This document shows positions 56,762 to 64,000 of a stretch of DNA of 64,000 bases, one piece after another. The position numbers and the translations under genes are program-made. Positions within the stretch are counted from its first letter, which is position 1. Each line of letters begins with the position of its first letter. The DNA is from a virus: the IMG/VR virus record IMGVR_UViG_3300020470_001313, positions 86,608 to 150,607 of that record. The stretch is one strand, 5' to 3'. Under the pieces are notes generated by a model. It saw only the letters and a list, made by a program, of their open reading frames with translations. It did not search any database and had not been told where the DNA came from.

Positions 56762-59700
56762 TTAGATAGGCAACTCACGAATCTCTACATGATCTGAAGT
56801 TGTAGGTGCATCACCAGCACCAAACACTACGTTAGTACCGTTAGTGTCAACAGTATAGTTAACATCAGGGTGTTGTAATACACCATTAATAGTAACTATA
56901 ACTGACTTAGAGTTATGAACAACACCAGAGTATGAAGTAATTGGATACGTTAATGTTGTACCATCTCCCTGTGTACGTCTAGTGATATACTTATCAGGTG
57001 CAACACCACCTCTACCATCTACTCTTAAGTCACCAGTTAATCTAACTGATCCTTCAATCTCTGCACGATATGTTGCTGAGGTTGTTCTACCAATACCTAT
57101 ATGTTGTGTATTACCATAGGTATCAATGTTAATGAATCCAGTATTAGTTAGACCAAACTTAACCCATGCTGAATTGTAATACATCCAACCTAAGTTAGCA
57201 CCAGGTTCCCAATCAATATTATATACAATATCACCATCACTAGGTGCATTGTAGTTCTGTACATTAGTTAAATCTGGTACTCCTTGTGCTATACCACCAG
57301 TAACCAATTCAGGTGCTAGTAGTGTAGTTTTAAGAACAGTACCATCATTATTATTGTATGTTAATTTCTTCGCTAATATATTATTTGAAGCAGTAATAGT
57401 ACCTTGGAATGTAGCAGGACCAGAGAAGATTGATTCTAAGTTGTTAGATGCACCACCAATAACTGTTAGTTTATCAGTTATAACAACTTCAGAGAATGTT
57501 TCAATCGTAGTATTCTCTTCACCTAATACATTTAACTGTGCAATATCTTCTGAAGTTATCTGACCTGTAACTGGGTTAATAACTTGGTTACCAATGAATA
57601 GGTCACCATTAGAGTTAAGTCCAGAGTAGAATGCAACTCCTGCCTCCTCTTTTAATGACTGTGATAGTCTAATTTGAGCATCACTTAGTGTCTCAACTTG
57701 TGTCTGAGGGAATGCAGTTGAATAGTTACCTGGTCCGAAACCTGTGTATTCAAATGTATGGTTACCTGATCTTAGAATTGAATGTCGTCTTAACTCTACG
57801 TTAATAGGATTAAGATCACCATCTGCATCTTCTAGGATAGGAATCTTTCTTGTTTCTTCATCACCTAAACGAGAAGTTAATGGTATATTTGATAATGTAC
57901 TGTTAATACTATCCCAACCTGGATTACTACCAGCAACCCAACCTGAGTCTGCTAATAGAAACTTAATTGCTTCCTTAGTTATACTTCGCTGATCATCTTT
58001 ATTAGGTGTAGGTGATGCACCATCAGTACCATATACTAGACCTATTGTTTCATTATCTGCAATAGATACTGTCTCAGTTGGGTCATCGTTAGGATTATCT
58101 CTGTCAAATGCAGGATATACTTCATTAACATTCTGAGAGAATGCAAAATCATTAAAGTTTGATGTAGTTGGTGTTATTGAACCACACAATAGTGTCAGAT
58201 AATATACACCATCAGCAATACCTCTTTCAAATGGAGTTATAGTTTCAACATCGTACACATAATAACATTTAGATAGGTTATAATTTGTCTGGTCAGTATT
58301 ATATGGTTGTAGAACAAATCCAGTAATAGGTGCTCTTGGAAGAGGTGGATTCTGATCTTTAGGTATTACATAACGCACACGATATGTTCTGTCTTTCAAG
58401 TTACGTGCGTCAGGTATTCTCTTAATGAATGTTGTTGGTGTAAAGTTTAGACTATTATATATTGTATTGTTTACTAGAGTAGAGTATATCTCATTGTTAG
58501 TAGCATCTACTGATAGATACCAACCACCAACTTGGTTAGGAACACCATTTATAGTATAGGTAGCACTATCATATTGTAGTGGTGAACCTACTCCACCAGC
58601 ACTTGTACCTGATACAGCAGGACCATATGGATTAATCTTTGCTGATTGTACACTTGCTTGTGTTGCACCTGACGGTATCAACAAACAATATAATTTATCT
58701 GGTACTGTTAAAGTTTGTCTAGCACCTATAACGTAACCCTGTACCTTATTTTGTGGTGGTGCAGTCTCACTTGTATAACCGTATATATAGAGTCTTGTTC
58801 CTAGAGTACCACCCTGTGCTGCTAGTGCTGCGTTAATTGTTTTAGTTCTAGCAATGTCTAAGTTAGTCCAGTTAACTGATACTTCTGGTACATCACTCAA
58901 TGACTTAGGTGGTATGATGTGCGTTAATGTACCTGCCTTATCCTTAGTAAATGCTGCACGTTTAAATCCTTTAGATCTTAATGCTGTGTTACCAAAGTTA
59001 CTGTTACTGTTGGTAATTGACATGTCAGCACCACTGTATCCACTGAAGTGGTCAGCATATCCAACAGCGAACACAGAAACCACCTGAATGAATGCGTCAT
59101 TACTTGCCTTGATGTGCCCATGTCGCCATCCTTTCTTATATTCTGCGAAACCATCTAGGTGAGCACCTGCTCCTCCTTCATCATAGTTTCCAGTTGATGC
59201 GTTATATTTAACAAATGCTCTGTCATCTTTCTGTAGTGATAGTCCAGTGAACTGAGCAACAACCATAGATTTAAATCCAGTTGCCTTACTACCATCTGCA
59301 TGCATACCTTGTAGACCCCATGTAGATCTCAAGGAACAGTTAAAGACATAAGGTGATGCTGAGTCAACAGTATCAATCTCAACCTTAACTACCATGTTAG
59401 AACCAATAGCATTACCAGTAGGTTCTTCTGCTAATTGGTATGTAAATACGTTACCACTCGCAGATGTAACAGCGAATGATCCATTATATAATAGTGCATC
59501 AAGTTCTGACTGTGGACCTGTGGATCCTGTAACACCTGATATGTTGACGTTAACTCCAACAGAGAATCCGTGGTTCTTAGGATTACCATCAGCATCAACA
59601 GTAACAGCACTAGCAGTGTTACCATTACGTGTGATCTGTAGAACTCTGAACTCGTCAGAAATCGGACCAACAATTCTGTTCTCTTCAACTCTTGCCTGTA

Positions 59701-60523
59701 TCTGGTCTTGAGCAGGATCACCTGAAGTATCAGGAATAGTTGCAAATGCTCGTGATACCTTCTGATAATATATGTCTAGGTCAGTTCTTTCTAGTAGGTC
59801 AGGAATAGTAGACTGTGTAATCTCTGTACTATTCTCAACAGTTCCAGTAGTATTAATTAGATAGTTTAAACTATTATTACCATCAGCGAAGTTGAATGAT
59901 GTTAATTTATGGTGTGAATATGATGGTGGAATTGTTTCTGCACTATCTGGTTTGAAATATACACCAGTAGCATCTCCATCAAATAAACTAAACTGCCAGA
60001 AATAACAACCACCAGTTACCCTGAAGATTGCAGATTCACCTGGTACTTGCTCTTCAGTGTTAATACCTTTAGATGGATATGTTGTAGGATATGGTATATA
60101 TTTTGGAATAATCTTAGTACGTCTAAGATCCATACCAACAATAGAACAACCTCTAGGTACTATACATCCACCTTCAACTGAGTTATACTTATATAATACG
60201 TTGTTGGGTGATGTTATATCAAAGTTAGAGTTAGCATCAAGTGGTGGAATGTTTGTATATAATACTTCGCCTGGTCTGTTATCAATAATATACTCTGACG
60301 GATAGAGCATGATACTAAAAGCATCAAACTCGTCATTACTTAGTCCAACACGATATGAGAAACGTGCCACCTCTAGGAAAGCACGTTGCAAACTCTTAAA
60401 TGGACGCAAACTAGAGTTACCTCTGTTGTCTATTGCATCAGAAGCATCAAAGTCATCAGGGTTGACGTAGATAATACGTCCAGTTCTGGACGTAATTATA
60501 TTCTTGAGTCTAGTTAGTGCCAT
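56762..60523 (-). CDS. Large tail-fibre/virion structural protein, 1253 aa
   Basis: The N-terminus (LTRLKNIITSRTGRIIYVNP, DDFDASDAIDNRGNSSLRPF, KSLQRAFLEVARFSYRVG) is characteristic of a large structural protein in marine T4-like phages, with a right-handed beta-helix-like start. The middle contains GFSVGVNVNISGVTGSTG and Tyr/Asn-rich strands. The C-terminus has AEIEGSVRLTGDLRVDGRGG and a final VIVTINGVLQHPDVNYTVD domain that also occurs near the end of the giant protein (IIISLNGVIQQPGIGFELVG). It is probably a fibre or adhesin subunit. Confidence 0.8.
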   Translation of the reverse strand: MALTRLKNIITSRTGRIIYVNPDDFDASDAIDNRGNSSLRPFKSLQRAFLEVARFSYRVGLSNDEFDAFSIMLYPSEYIIDNRPGEVLYTNIPPLDANSNFDITSPNNVLYKYNSVEGGCIVPRGCSIVGMDLRRTKIIPKYIPYPTTYPSKGINTEEQVPGESAIFRVTGGCYFWQFSLFDGDATGVYFKPDSAETIPPSYSHHKLTSFNFADGNNSLNYLINTTGTVENSTEITQSTIPDLLERTDLDIYYQKVSRAFATIPDTSGDPAQDQIQARVEENRIVGPISDEFRVLQITRNGNTASAVTVDADGNPKNHGFSVGVNVNISGVTGSTGPQSELDALLYNGSFAVTSASGNVFTYQLAEEPTGNAIGSNMVVKVEIDTVDSASPYVFNCSLRSTWGLQGMHADGSKATGFKSMVVAQFTGLSLQKDDRAFVKYNASTGNYDEGGAGAHLDGFAEYKKGWRHGHIKASNDAFIQVVSVFAVGYADHFSGYSGADMSITNSNSNFGNTALRSKGFKRAAFTKDKAGTLTHIIPPKSLSDVPEVSVNWTNLDIARTKTINAALAAQGGTLGTRLYIYGYTSETAPPQNKVQGYVIGARQTLTVPDKLYCLLIPSGATQASVQSAKINPYGPAVSGTSAGGVGSPLQYDSATYTINGVPNQVGGWYLSVDATNNEIYSTLVNNTIYNSLNFTPTTFIKRIPDARNLKDRTYRVRYVIPKDQNPPLPRAPITGFVLQPYNTDQTNYNLSKCYYVYDVETITPFERGIADGVYYLTLLCGSITPTTSNFNDFAFSQNVNEVYPAFDRDNPNDDPTETVSIADNETIGLVYGTDGASPTPNKDDQRSITKEAIKFLLADSGWVAGSNPGWDSINSTLSNIPLTSRLGDEETRKIPILEDADGDLNPINVELRRHSILRSGNHTFEYTGFGPGNYSTAFPQTQVETLSDAQIRLSQSLKEEAGVAFYSGLNSNGDLFIGNQVINPVTGQITSEDIAQLNVLGEENTTIETFSEVVITDKLTVIGGASNNLESIFSGPATFQGTITASNNILAKKLTYNNNDGTVLKTTLLAPELVTGGIAQGVPDLTNVQNYNAPSDGDIVYNIDWEPGANLGWMYYNSAWVKFGLTNTGFINIDTYGNTQHIGIGRTTSATYRAEIEGSVRLTGDLRVDGRGGVAPDKYITRRTQGDGTTLTYPITSYSGVVHNSKSVIVTINGVLQHPDVNYTVDTNGTNVVFGAGDAPTTSDHVEIRELPI

Positions 60524-60561
60524 TTATTTAGAATCTATATATGAGTTGTAATCTATAGGGA

Positions 60562-62031
60562 TTAGTCTCCACCTTCCCCGCCTTCAGTTTGATAAGCATC
60601 TGAACGCTGATACAATGTAGTAGAGTACTCTGCTACTGTATCTTGGAATGCATCCAGTGAGAATGTCACATAACCATTAGTTGCTTTCACTTTAATTGAT
60701 TGTCCAGGTCCAAGTATGATACCTTTATTCAATTCACTTGTATTAGCAGAAATAGAATCCGCTTGGATGTATAAGTCTGCATCAGAATCATTACTTACAC
60801 TACTAATAGTAGCAGTATTTTTAGTTGCGGATACCTGTCTAGGTGCTTCAATAAAAGTATCAGATCCTACCCACAATGCAGAACCAGGTCCGTTTACTAC
60901 TGTGGTCTTTGTACCACTATGACTGAGGATAGTGCTATAACTATCACCAGCAATAGCATTGATAGTATAAGTTGCGTTACGATATAAGAACTGGTTAGTA
61001 GTAACCCAATCAGAGACAACACCGATACCATCCTCTTCCTCCTGTGAATATACCCAGATCTCATTATATACGAACTGGTTTGTCATGGTAAAGAATTGAT
61101 CACCATCTGCATAGTTAGCATCTGCTTGATCATGTGGATACCAGTTACTTACAGGTTCAGAAGTAGACAAGTCATACTGAACATAAGCACCTGCTTGTCC
61201 TGGTGTTCCTGAAACAGTTTTACCAGCAGTCCACTCAGTACCACCGTTGTTTGTACCACCAGCAGTAGTAGAGAACTGTAGTACCTTACCAGTCATTGAG
61301 TTATCAGCAACATCAAACTTATAAGTTCTATCAGTTAATAATTGTGGTTGTTCTTGTAAGTAATACTGATACACAGCACCACCAGCACCATCGTTGAATA
61401 CTAATTTACCCGCAGCAGCAGCAATACCACCAGTTGATACAGTACCAACAGTTGTTGATGATCCACCAGTTAATACGTTACCTTCAGCAAAAGATCCACC
61501 TGATACATCACCTATCCAAACAACACCAGCATCATCTTCACCTGGAACATATTCATAAACAACACCACTAACACCTGCACCATTAGTAACTGTCTCACCG
61601 TTTGCATAATCAGGTTCAGCAGAACTGGAACCATCAGATACGTTCTCAAGAGTAAATGCTATAAGATCCTTATACTTTGTAAGGTATGTTGTAACAGCAG
61701 GGTCAACAACGTCTAACAGATATGCACACTTCTCGCCATCAGTACTTGTAAATTTAGTACCAGGAAGAGCATCCTCTAATGGTATTGAAGCAGATAATGT
61801 CCACTTAACATTAGTAATTACATCACCTCGGTGCAGTTTATATGTTGCTGCATTAAGTGTAAGTTCTTGATCATACGGTCTTAAAGATACTTCGTAAGTA
61901 TCTGTACCTGTACCATCACAACTAGCGACAAGAGTGCCAGTAGTGCTACTCTTCACATCGTTCTTAAATATAGTTGTTTCGGTATTGGCAGCGGGTTTTG
62001 AGTTCGCCAGCACTCCTGTATTAGTTGCCAT
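60562..62031 (-). CDS. Virion structural protein, 489 aa
   Basis: MATNTGVLANSKPAANTETT, a beta-rich N-terminal domain (ATYKLHRGDVITNVKWTLSA), then Gly/Thr/Asn-rich strands (GAGVSGVVYEYVPGEDDAGV) and a C-terminus ending GEGGD. No enzymatic motif. It lies between the 438- and 1253-residue proteins with gaps of 3 and 38 bp, so it is probably part of the same virion sub-complex. Function unknown beyond structural. Confidence 0.76.
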   Translation of the reverse strand: MATNTGVLANSKPAANTETTIFKNDVKSSTTGTLVASCDGTGTDTYEVSLRPYDQELTLNAATYKLHRGDVITNVKWTLSASIPLEDALPGTKFTSTDGEKCAYLLDVVDPAVTTYLTKYKDLIAFTLENVSDGSSSAEPDYANGETVTNGAGVSGVVYEYVPGEDDAGVVWIGDVSGGSFAEGNVLTGGSSTTVGTVSTGGIAAAAGKLVFNDGAGGAVYQYYLQEQPQLLTDRTYKFDVADNSMTGKVLQFSTTAGGTNNGGTEWTAGKTVSGTPGQAGAYVQYDLSTSEPVSNWYPHDQADANYADGDQFFTMTNQFVYNEIWVYSQEEEDGIGVVSDWVTTNQFLYRNATYTINAIAGDSYSTILSHSGTKTTVVNGPGSALWVGSDTFIEAPRQVSATKNTATISSVSNDSDADLYIQADSISANTSELNKGIILGPGQSIKVKATNGYVTFSLDAFQDTVAEYSTTLYQRSDAYQTEGGEGGD

Positions 62032-62034
62032 TGC

Positions 62035-63351
62035 TTAAATTTGAGATAGATAAAGTTGTTGTTGACGGACTTTTGCTGTTAGTCTTTGAGCACCAATACC
62101 AGCACCAAAGTTAACATCATCTAGTGTTACGTTCTGAGTAGATAGTAGTGTAGCATCTGAGTCAGGGAACTTGATTGTTCTTTGCTCAGTGATATTTGTT
62201 AAATCTAAGAAAACCTTACGGTCTTCAGATTGATCATCTACAACTACTGGTCTATTTAGTTCCTTGTTAGATAACTTCTGAGTAGCATTAGTAGTAGCAA
62301 TTTCACTGGAACCAGTAGACTGGTTCATATTCTGGAATGGGAACTTAAACGAATAGTTTAAGTTTTCAAATTGATTACTAATATCAAAGTTGATACGTTT
62401 AGTAGGTGTAGTTATATCACCTAGAATCAATCCTGTAATCACCTTACTACTTAAAGTCTGAGTTGCCTCAGCATATACTACAGTACCAGACAAGTCAGGA
62501 TAAGTAGCAATACGATTAGATGTTAATGCAGAAGTATCATAGGTGACTGTTGGGTTATCAGTAGCAGTACTTGATGTAAACTTACAGTTAACAAAATTCT
62601 TTCCACTAGCAGTCTGATTTGATTGATCATCCAATAATTCAGAAGTAGTAACAGCAATACCTGGATCAGGTAATTGATATACTTTAGTACCTGTTACAGT
62701 ATTATCCCAGTCAAACGTAAACCTAGCATTCTTTTCAGTGTTACCAACACCATCACGGATAGTGAATCGTTGGTCTTCTACAAATATATCTTTATTAGTA
62801 ATAATCTGGTTGGTATCATCACCAATTAGAACTGTACCTCCACCAGAGGATATTTCAGGTAGTGTGAATACCCTAGTACCACCAGTGTTACCTATATTAC
62901 CAACTTCAAATCTCGCTTTACGAGTATTATCACTACTATCTTGGAGAACCAATAGGTTATCATTCAATAGTAATTGTCCAGTTACCTCTACACGACCTGC
63001 ACCTTTTGGTGAGATGATGATATTTGAGTTTGTAGCACCGTCATCAGCAACTGTCAATAGGTTCGTTGAAGAACCATCATTATTAGCAATCCTAGAAAGA
63101 TATAAACCACCCTCACCAAACGATATACCAATCTGATCATATGCGTTTTGGTAAATTCCTGAATTCCTATCCAAGTCAAAAGCCAGTCCTGGAGACGCTT
63201 TTGTACCTGCGGGAATTGTTTTGAAAAGTTGATTAACCTTTGCTTTCCTATTTGGAATTAGAGGATCAGATACGACAACAGGGAGAATTGCTTCTCCCGA
63301 CAGGTTAGCGTCATCTATTCCATCTAACTGTGATATCTTTTTGGTTGCCAC
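62035..63351 (-). CDS. Fibre-like structural protein, 438 aa
   Basis: MATKKISQLDGIDDANLSGE is a fibre-type start. LAFDLDRNSGIYQNAYDQIG and SPKGAGRVEVTGQLLLNDN are typical of phage tail-fibre shafts, with repeated short TL.N.-type motifs (ATQTLSSKVITG, ATQKLSNKELNRP). It ends QRLTAKVRQQQLYLSQI. A TATAAATA late box lies 25 bp upstream of the ATG, so it begins the late transcript of the fibre block. Confidence 0.78.
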   Translation of the reverse strand: MATKKISQLDGIDDANLSGEAILPVVVSDPLIPNRKAKVNQLFKTIPAGTKASPGLAFDLDRNSGIYQNAYDQIGISFGEGGLYLSRIANNDGSSTNLLTVADDGATNSNIIISPKGAGRVEVTGQLLLNDNLLVLQDSSDNTRKARFEVGNIGNTGGTRVFTLPEISSGGGTVLIGDDTNQIITNKDIFVEDQRFTIRDGVGNTEKNARFTFDWDNTVTGTKVYQLPDPGIAVTTSELLDDQSNQTASGKNFVNCKFTSSTATDNPTVTYDTSALTSNRIATYPDLSGTVVYAEATQTLSSKVITGLILGDITTPTKRINFDISNQFENLNYSFKFPFQNMNQSTGSSEIATTNATQKLSNKELNRPVVVDDQSEDRKVFLDLTNITEQRTIKFPDSDATLLSTQNVTLDDVNFGAGIGAQRLTAKVRQQQLYLSQI

Positions 63352-63375
63352 AGAAAATATGCTATGCTACAAGTT

Positions 63376-63383
63376 TATTTATA
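63376..63383 (-). promoter_or_regulatory. T4-type late promoter TATAAATA of the fibre block
   Basis: Perfect TATAAATA on the minus strand, 25 bp upstream of the ATG at 63351, overlapping the stop of the 67-residue gene (63379). It drives 63351-56257. Confidence 0.75.
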
Positions 63384-63582
63384 CAGAATCTTTCTGAAGT
63401 TCTAGACTCTTTTCGGCCTTGAGGTATTCTACAGTAGTGGCGACATCATTCATTGCATCTCTTACTTCTGGCCTCTGACCTGATTCTTGATGGTAGTCCT
63501 TCCCAGTAGGTGCATAATGACGTGTATATAGAGACCATCGCCATTGTTTCATGTCTTCAGAATACCAAAGTTGGATTCTCAT
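63379..63582 (-). CDS. Hypothetical protein, 67 aa
   Basis: MRIQLWYSEDMKQWRWSLYT, then RPEVRDAMNDVATTVEYLKA. A Trp-rich strand pair followed by a helix. No known domain; the W..S.DM..WRWSL start is familiar from cyanophage small proteins. Confidence 0.64.
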   Translation of the reverse strand: MRIQLWYSEDMKQWRWSLYTRHYAPTGKDYHQESGQRPEVRDAMNDVATTVEYLKAEKSLELQKDSV

Positions 63583-63627
63583 ATTTGGGGAATCGTTTGT
63601 TGTATTTAGGTTAGAGTGTACTATATT

Positions 63628-63846
63628 TTACCAATCATCACCGTCTTCCATTAATTCTTTTACCCATTCTTGTCTACTACAAAACCCATGAGCATCCTTC
63701 TCACCATCCATATGATATGAAGTATGCATGACTTCTATCATAAGAAATAAACCGATCAACATCATCGGTAGCATCCATAGTGGATGTCCAAAGACTTCAC
63801 AAAACTCTTCGTAATACTTACGAAAGGGAGTCTTCTCAGGTGACAT
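63628..63846 (-). CDS. Single-span membrane protein, 72 aa
   Basis: Residues about 22-42 (PLWMLPMMLIGLFLMIEVMH) form a transmembrane helix. The C-terminus is acidic with one Cys (AHGFCSRQEWVKELMEDG). It overlaps the preceding 46-residue gene by 11 bp. A holin-like or membrane-docking role is possible, but nothing in the sequence proves it. Confidence 0.64.
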   Translation of the reverse strand: MSPEKTPFRKYYEEFCEVFGHPLWMLPMMLIGLFLMIEVMHTSYHMDGEKDAHGFCSRQEWVKELMEDGDDW

Positions 63847-63976
63847 CTTTCTTTTGCTTTTCTATGAAGGCACGTAGTTCTGGTCCTTCTTCCCACTCCC
63901 AAGTCTCTTCACGACCTTTCTTATCAGTCTTTGTGAAGGATTTTTTTTCTATGCGATCTGGATTGAGTTTCATCAT
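63836..63976 (-). CDS. Small charged protein, 46 aa
   Basis: MMKLNPDRIEKKSFTKTDKK, then GREETWEWEEGPELRAFIEK. Highly charged, no hydrophobic segment. First gene at the upper window edge; the 24 bp beyond show no clear promoter. It overlaps the membrane-protein start by 11 bp. Confidence 0.58.
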   Translation of the reverse strand: MMKLNPDRIEKKSFTKTDKKGREETWEWEEGPELRAFIEKQKKDVT

Positions 63977-64000
63977 TTTAGATAGGGATGAATGACAAAG

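Noticed and set aside
1-64000. tRNA genes, psbA/psbD or other host photosynthesis genes, integrase or att sites
   Set aside because: I looked for cloverleaf-like segments and familiar protein signatures between and within genes and found none I could support.

Overview
The window is a stretch of an AT-rich, densely packed genome of a T4-superfamily contractile-tailed phage (myovirus), most likely marine and of the cyanophage type. The supporting signs are T4-like baseplate genes in a recognisable order (gp25, gp6, a giant protein in the gp7 slot, then gp8), T4-type late promoters (TATAAATA or CATAAATA), several 2-oxoglutarate/Fe(II) oxygenase-like genes, and many small proteins of the kind carried by marine T4-like phages. 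A related marine host such as SAR11 cannot be excluded from sequence alone. Every gene I support except one is on the minus strand, so transcription runs from high to low coordinates.

Layout in transcription order. (1) 63976-56257: three small genes, then four structural (tail-fibre or virion) proteins of 438, 489, 1253 and 158 residues. (2) 56197-44045: an accessory region of about 35 mostly tiny genes, many joined by ATGA or TAATG overlaps and driven by sigma70-like early promoters. It includes a DNA methyltransferase, a DEAH helicase with a nuclease-like partner, an orphan HicA-like protein, a zinc ribbon and two 2OG-oxygenase-like genes. The single plus-strand gene, a GIY-YIG homing endonuclease, sits here beside DnaA-box-like sequences. 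(3) 43829-36129: small late genes, a third 2OG-like protein, a 955-residue Cys-rich virion protein, a PAAR tail-spike tip, a minimal SET-domain protein, gp25 and gp6. (4) 36109-8381: one uninterrupted reading frame of 9242 codons, about 43% of the window. It has a gp7-like N-terminus followed by glycine-rich repeats, a YHYH-like module, propeller-like and LamG-like modules, and 26 copies of a Cys/YPR module interrupted by a helical block. (5) 8360-1: a YHYH protein, a fibre-like protein ending in a cupredoxin, a 1145-residue protein with a cupredoxin nested in a YHYH domain, gp8, and the start of a DUF4815-like structural protein that runs off the window.

The late half builds the baseplate and tail periphery. 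The giant protein probably takes the place of the T4 wedge initiator gp7 and adds about a megadalton of adhesive repeats. The early half is a set of short operons. Eight of its promoters share a partly palindromic element, AAASTG..CAC, placed exactly 8 nt upstream of the -35 hexamer. This suggests co-regulation by an unidentified DNA-binding protein. No tRNA, CRISPR array or insertion sequence was recognised. No stretch over 300 bp lacks a gene; the longest gaps are 44829-45083 and 43830-44044.
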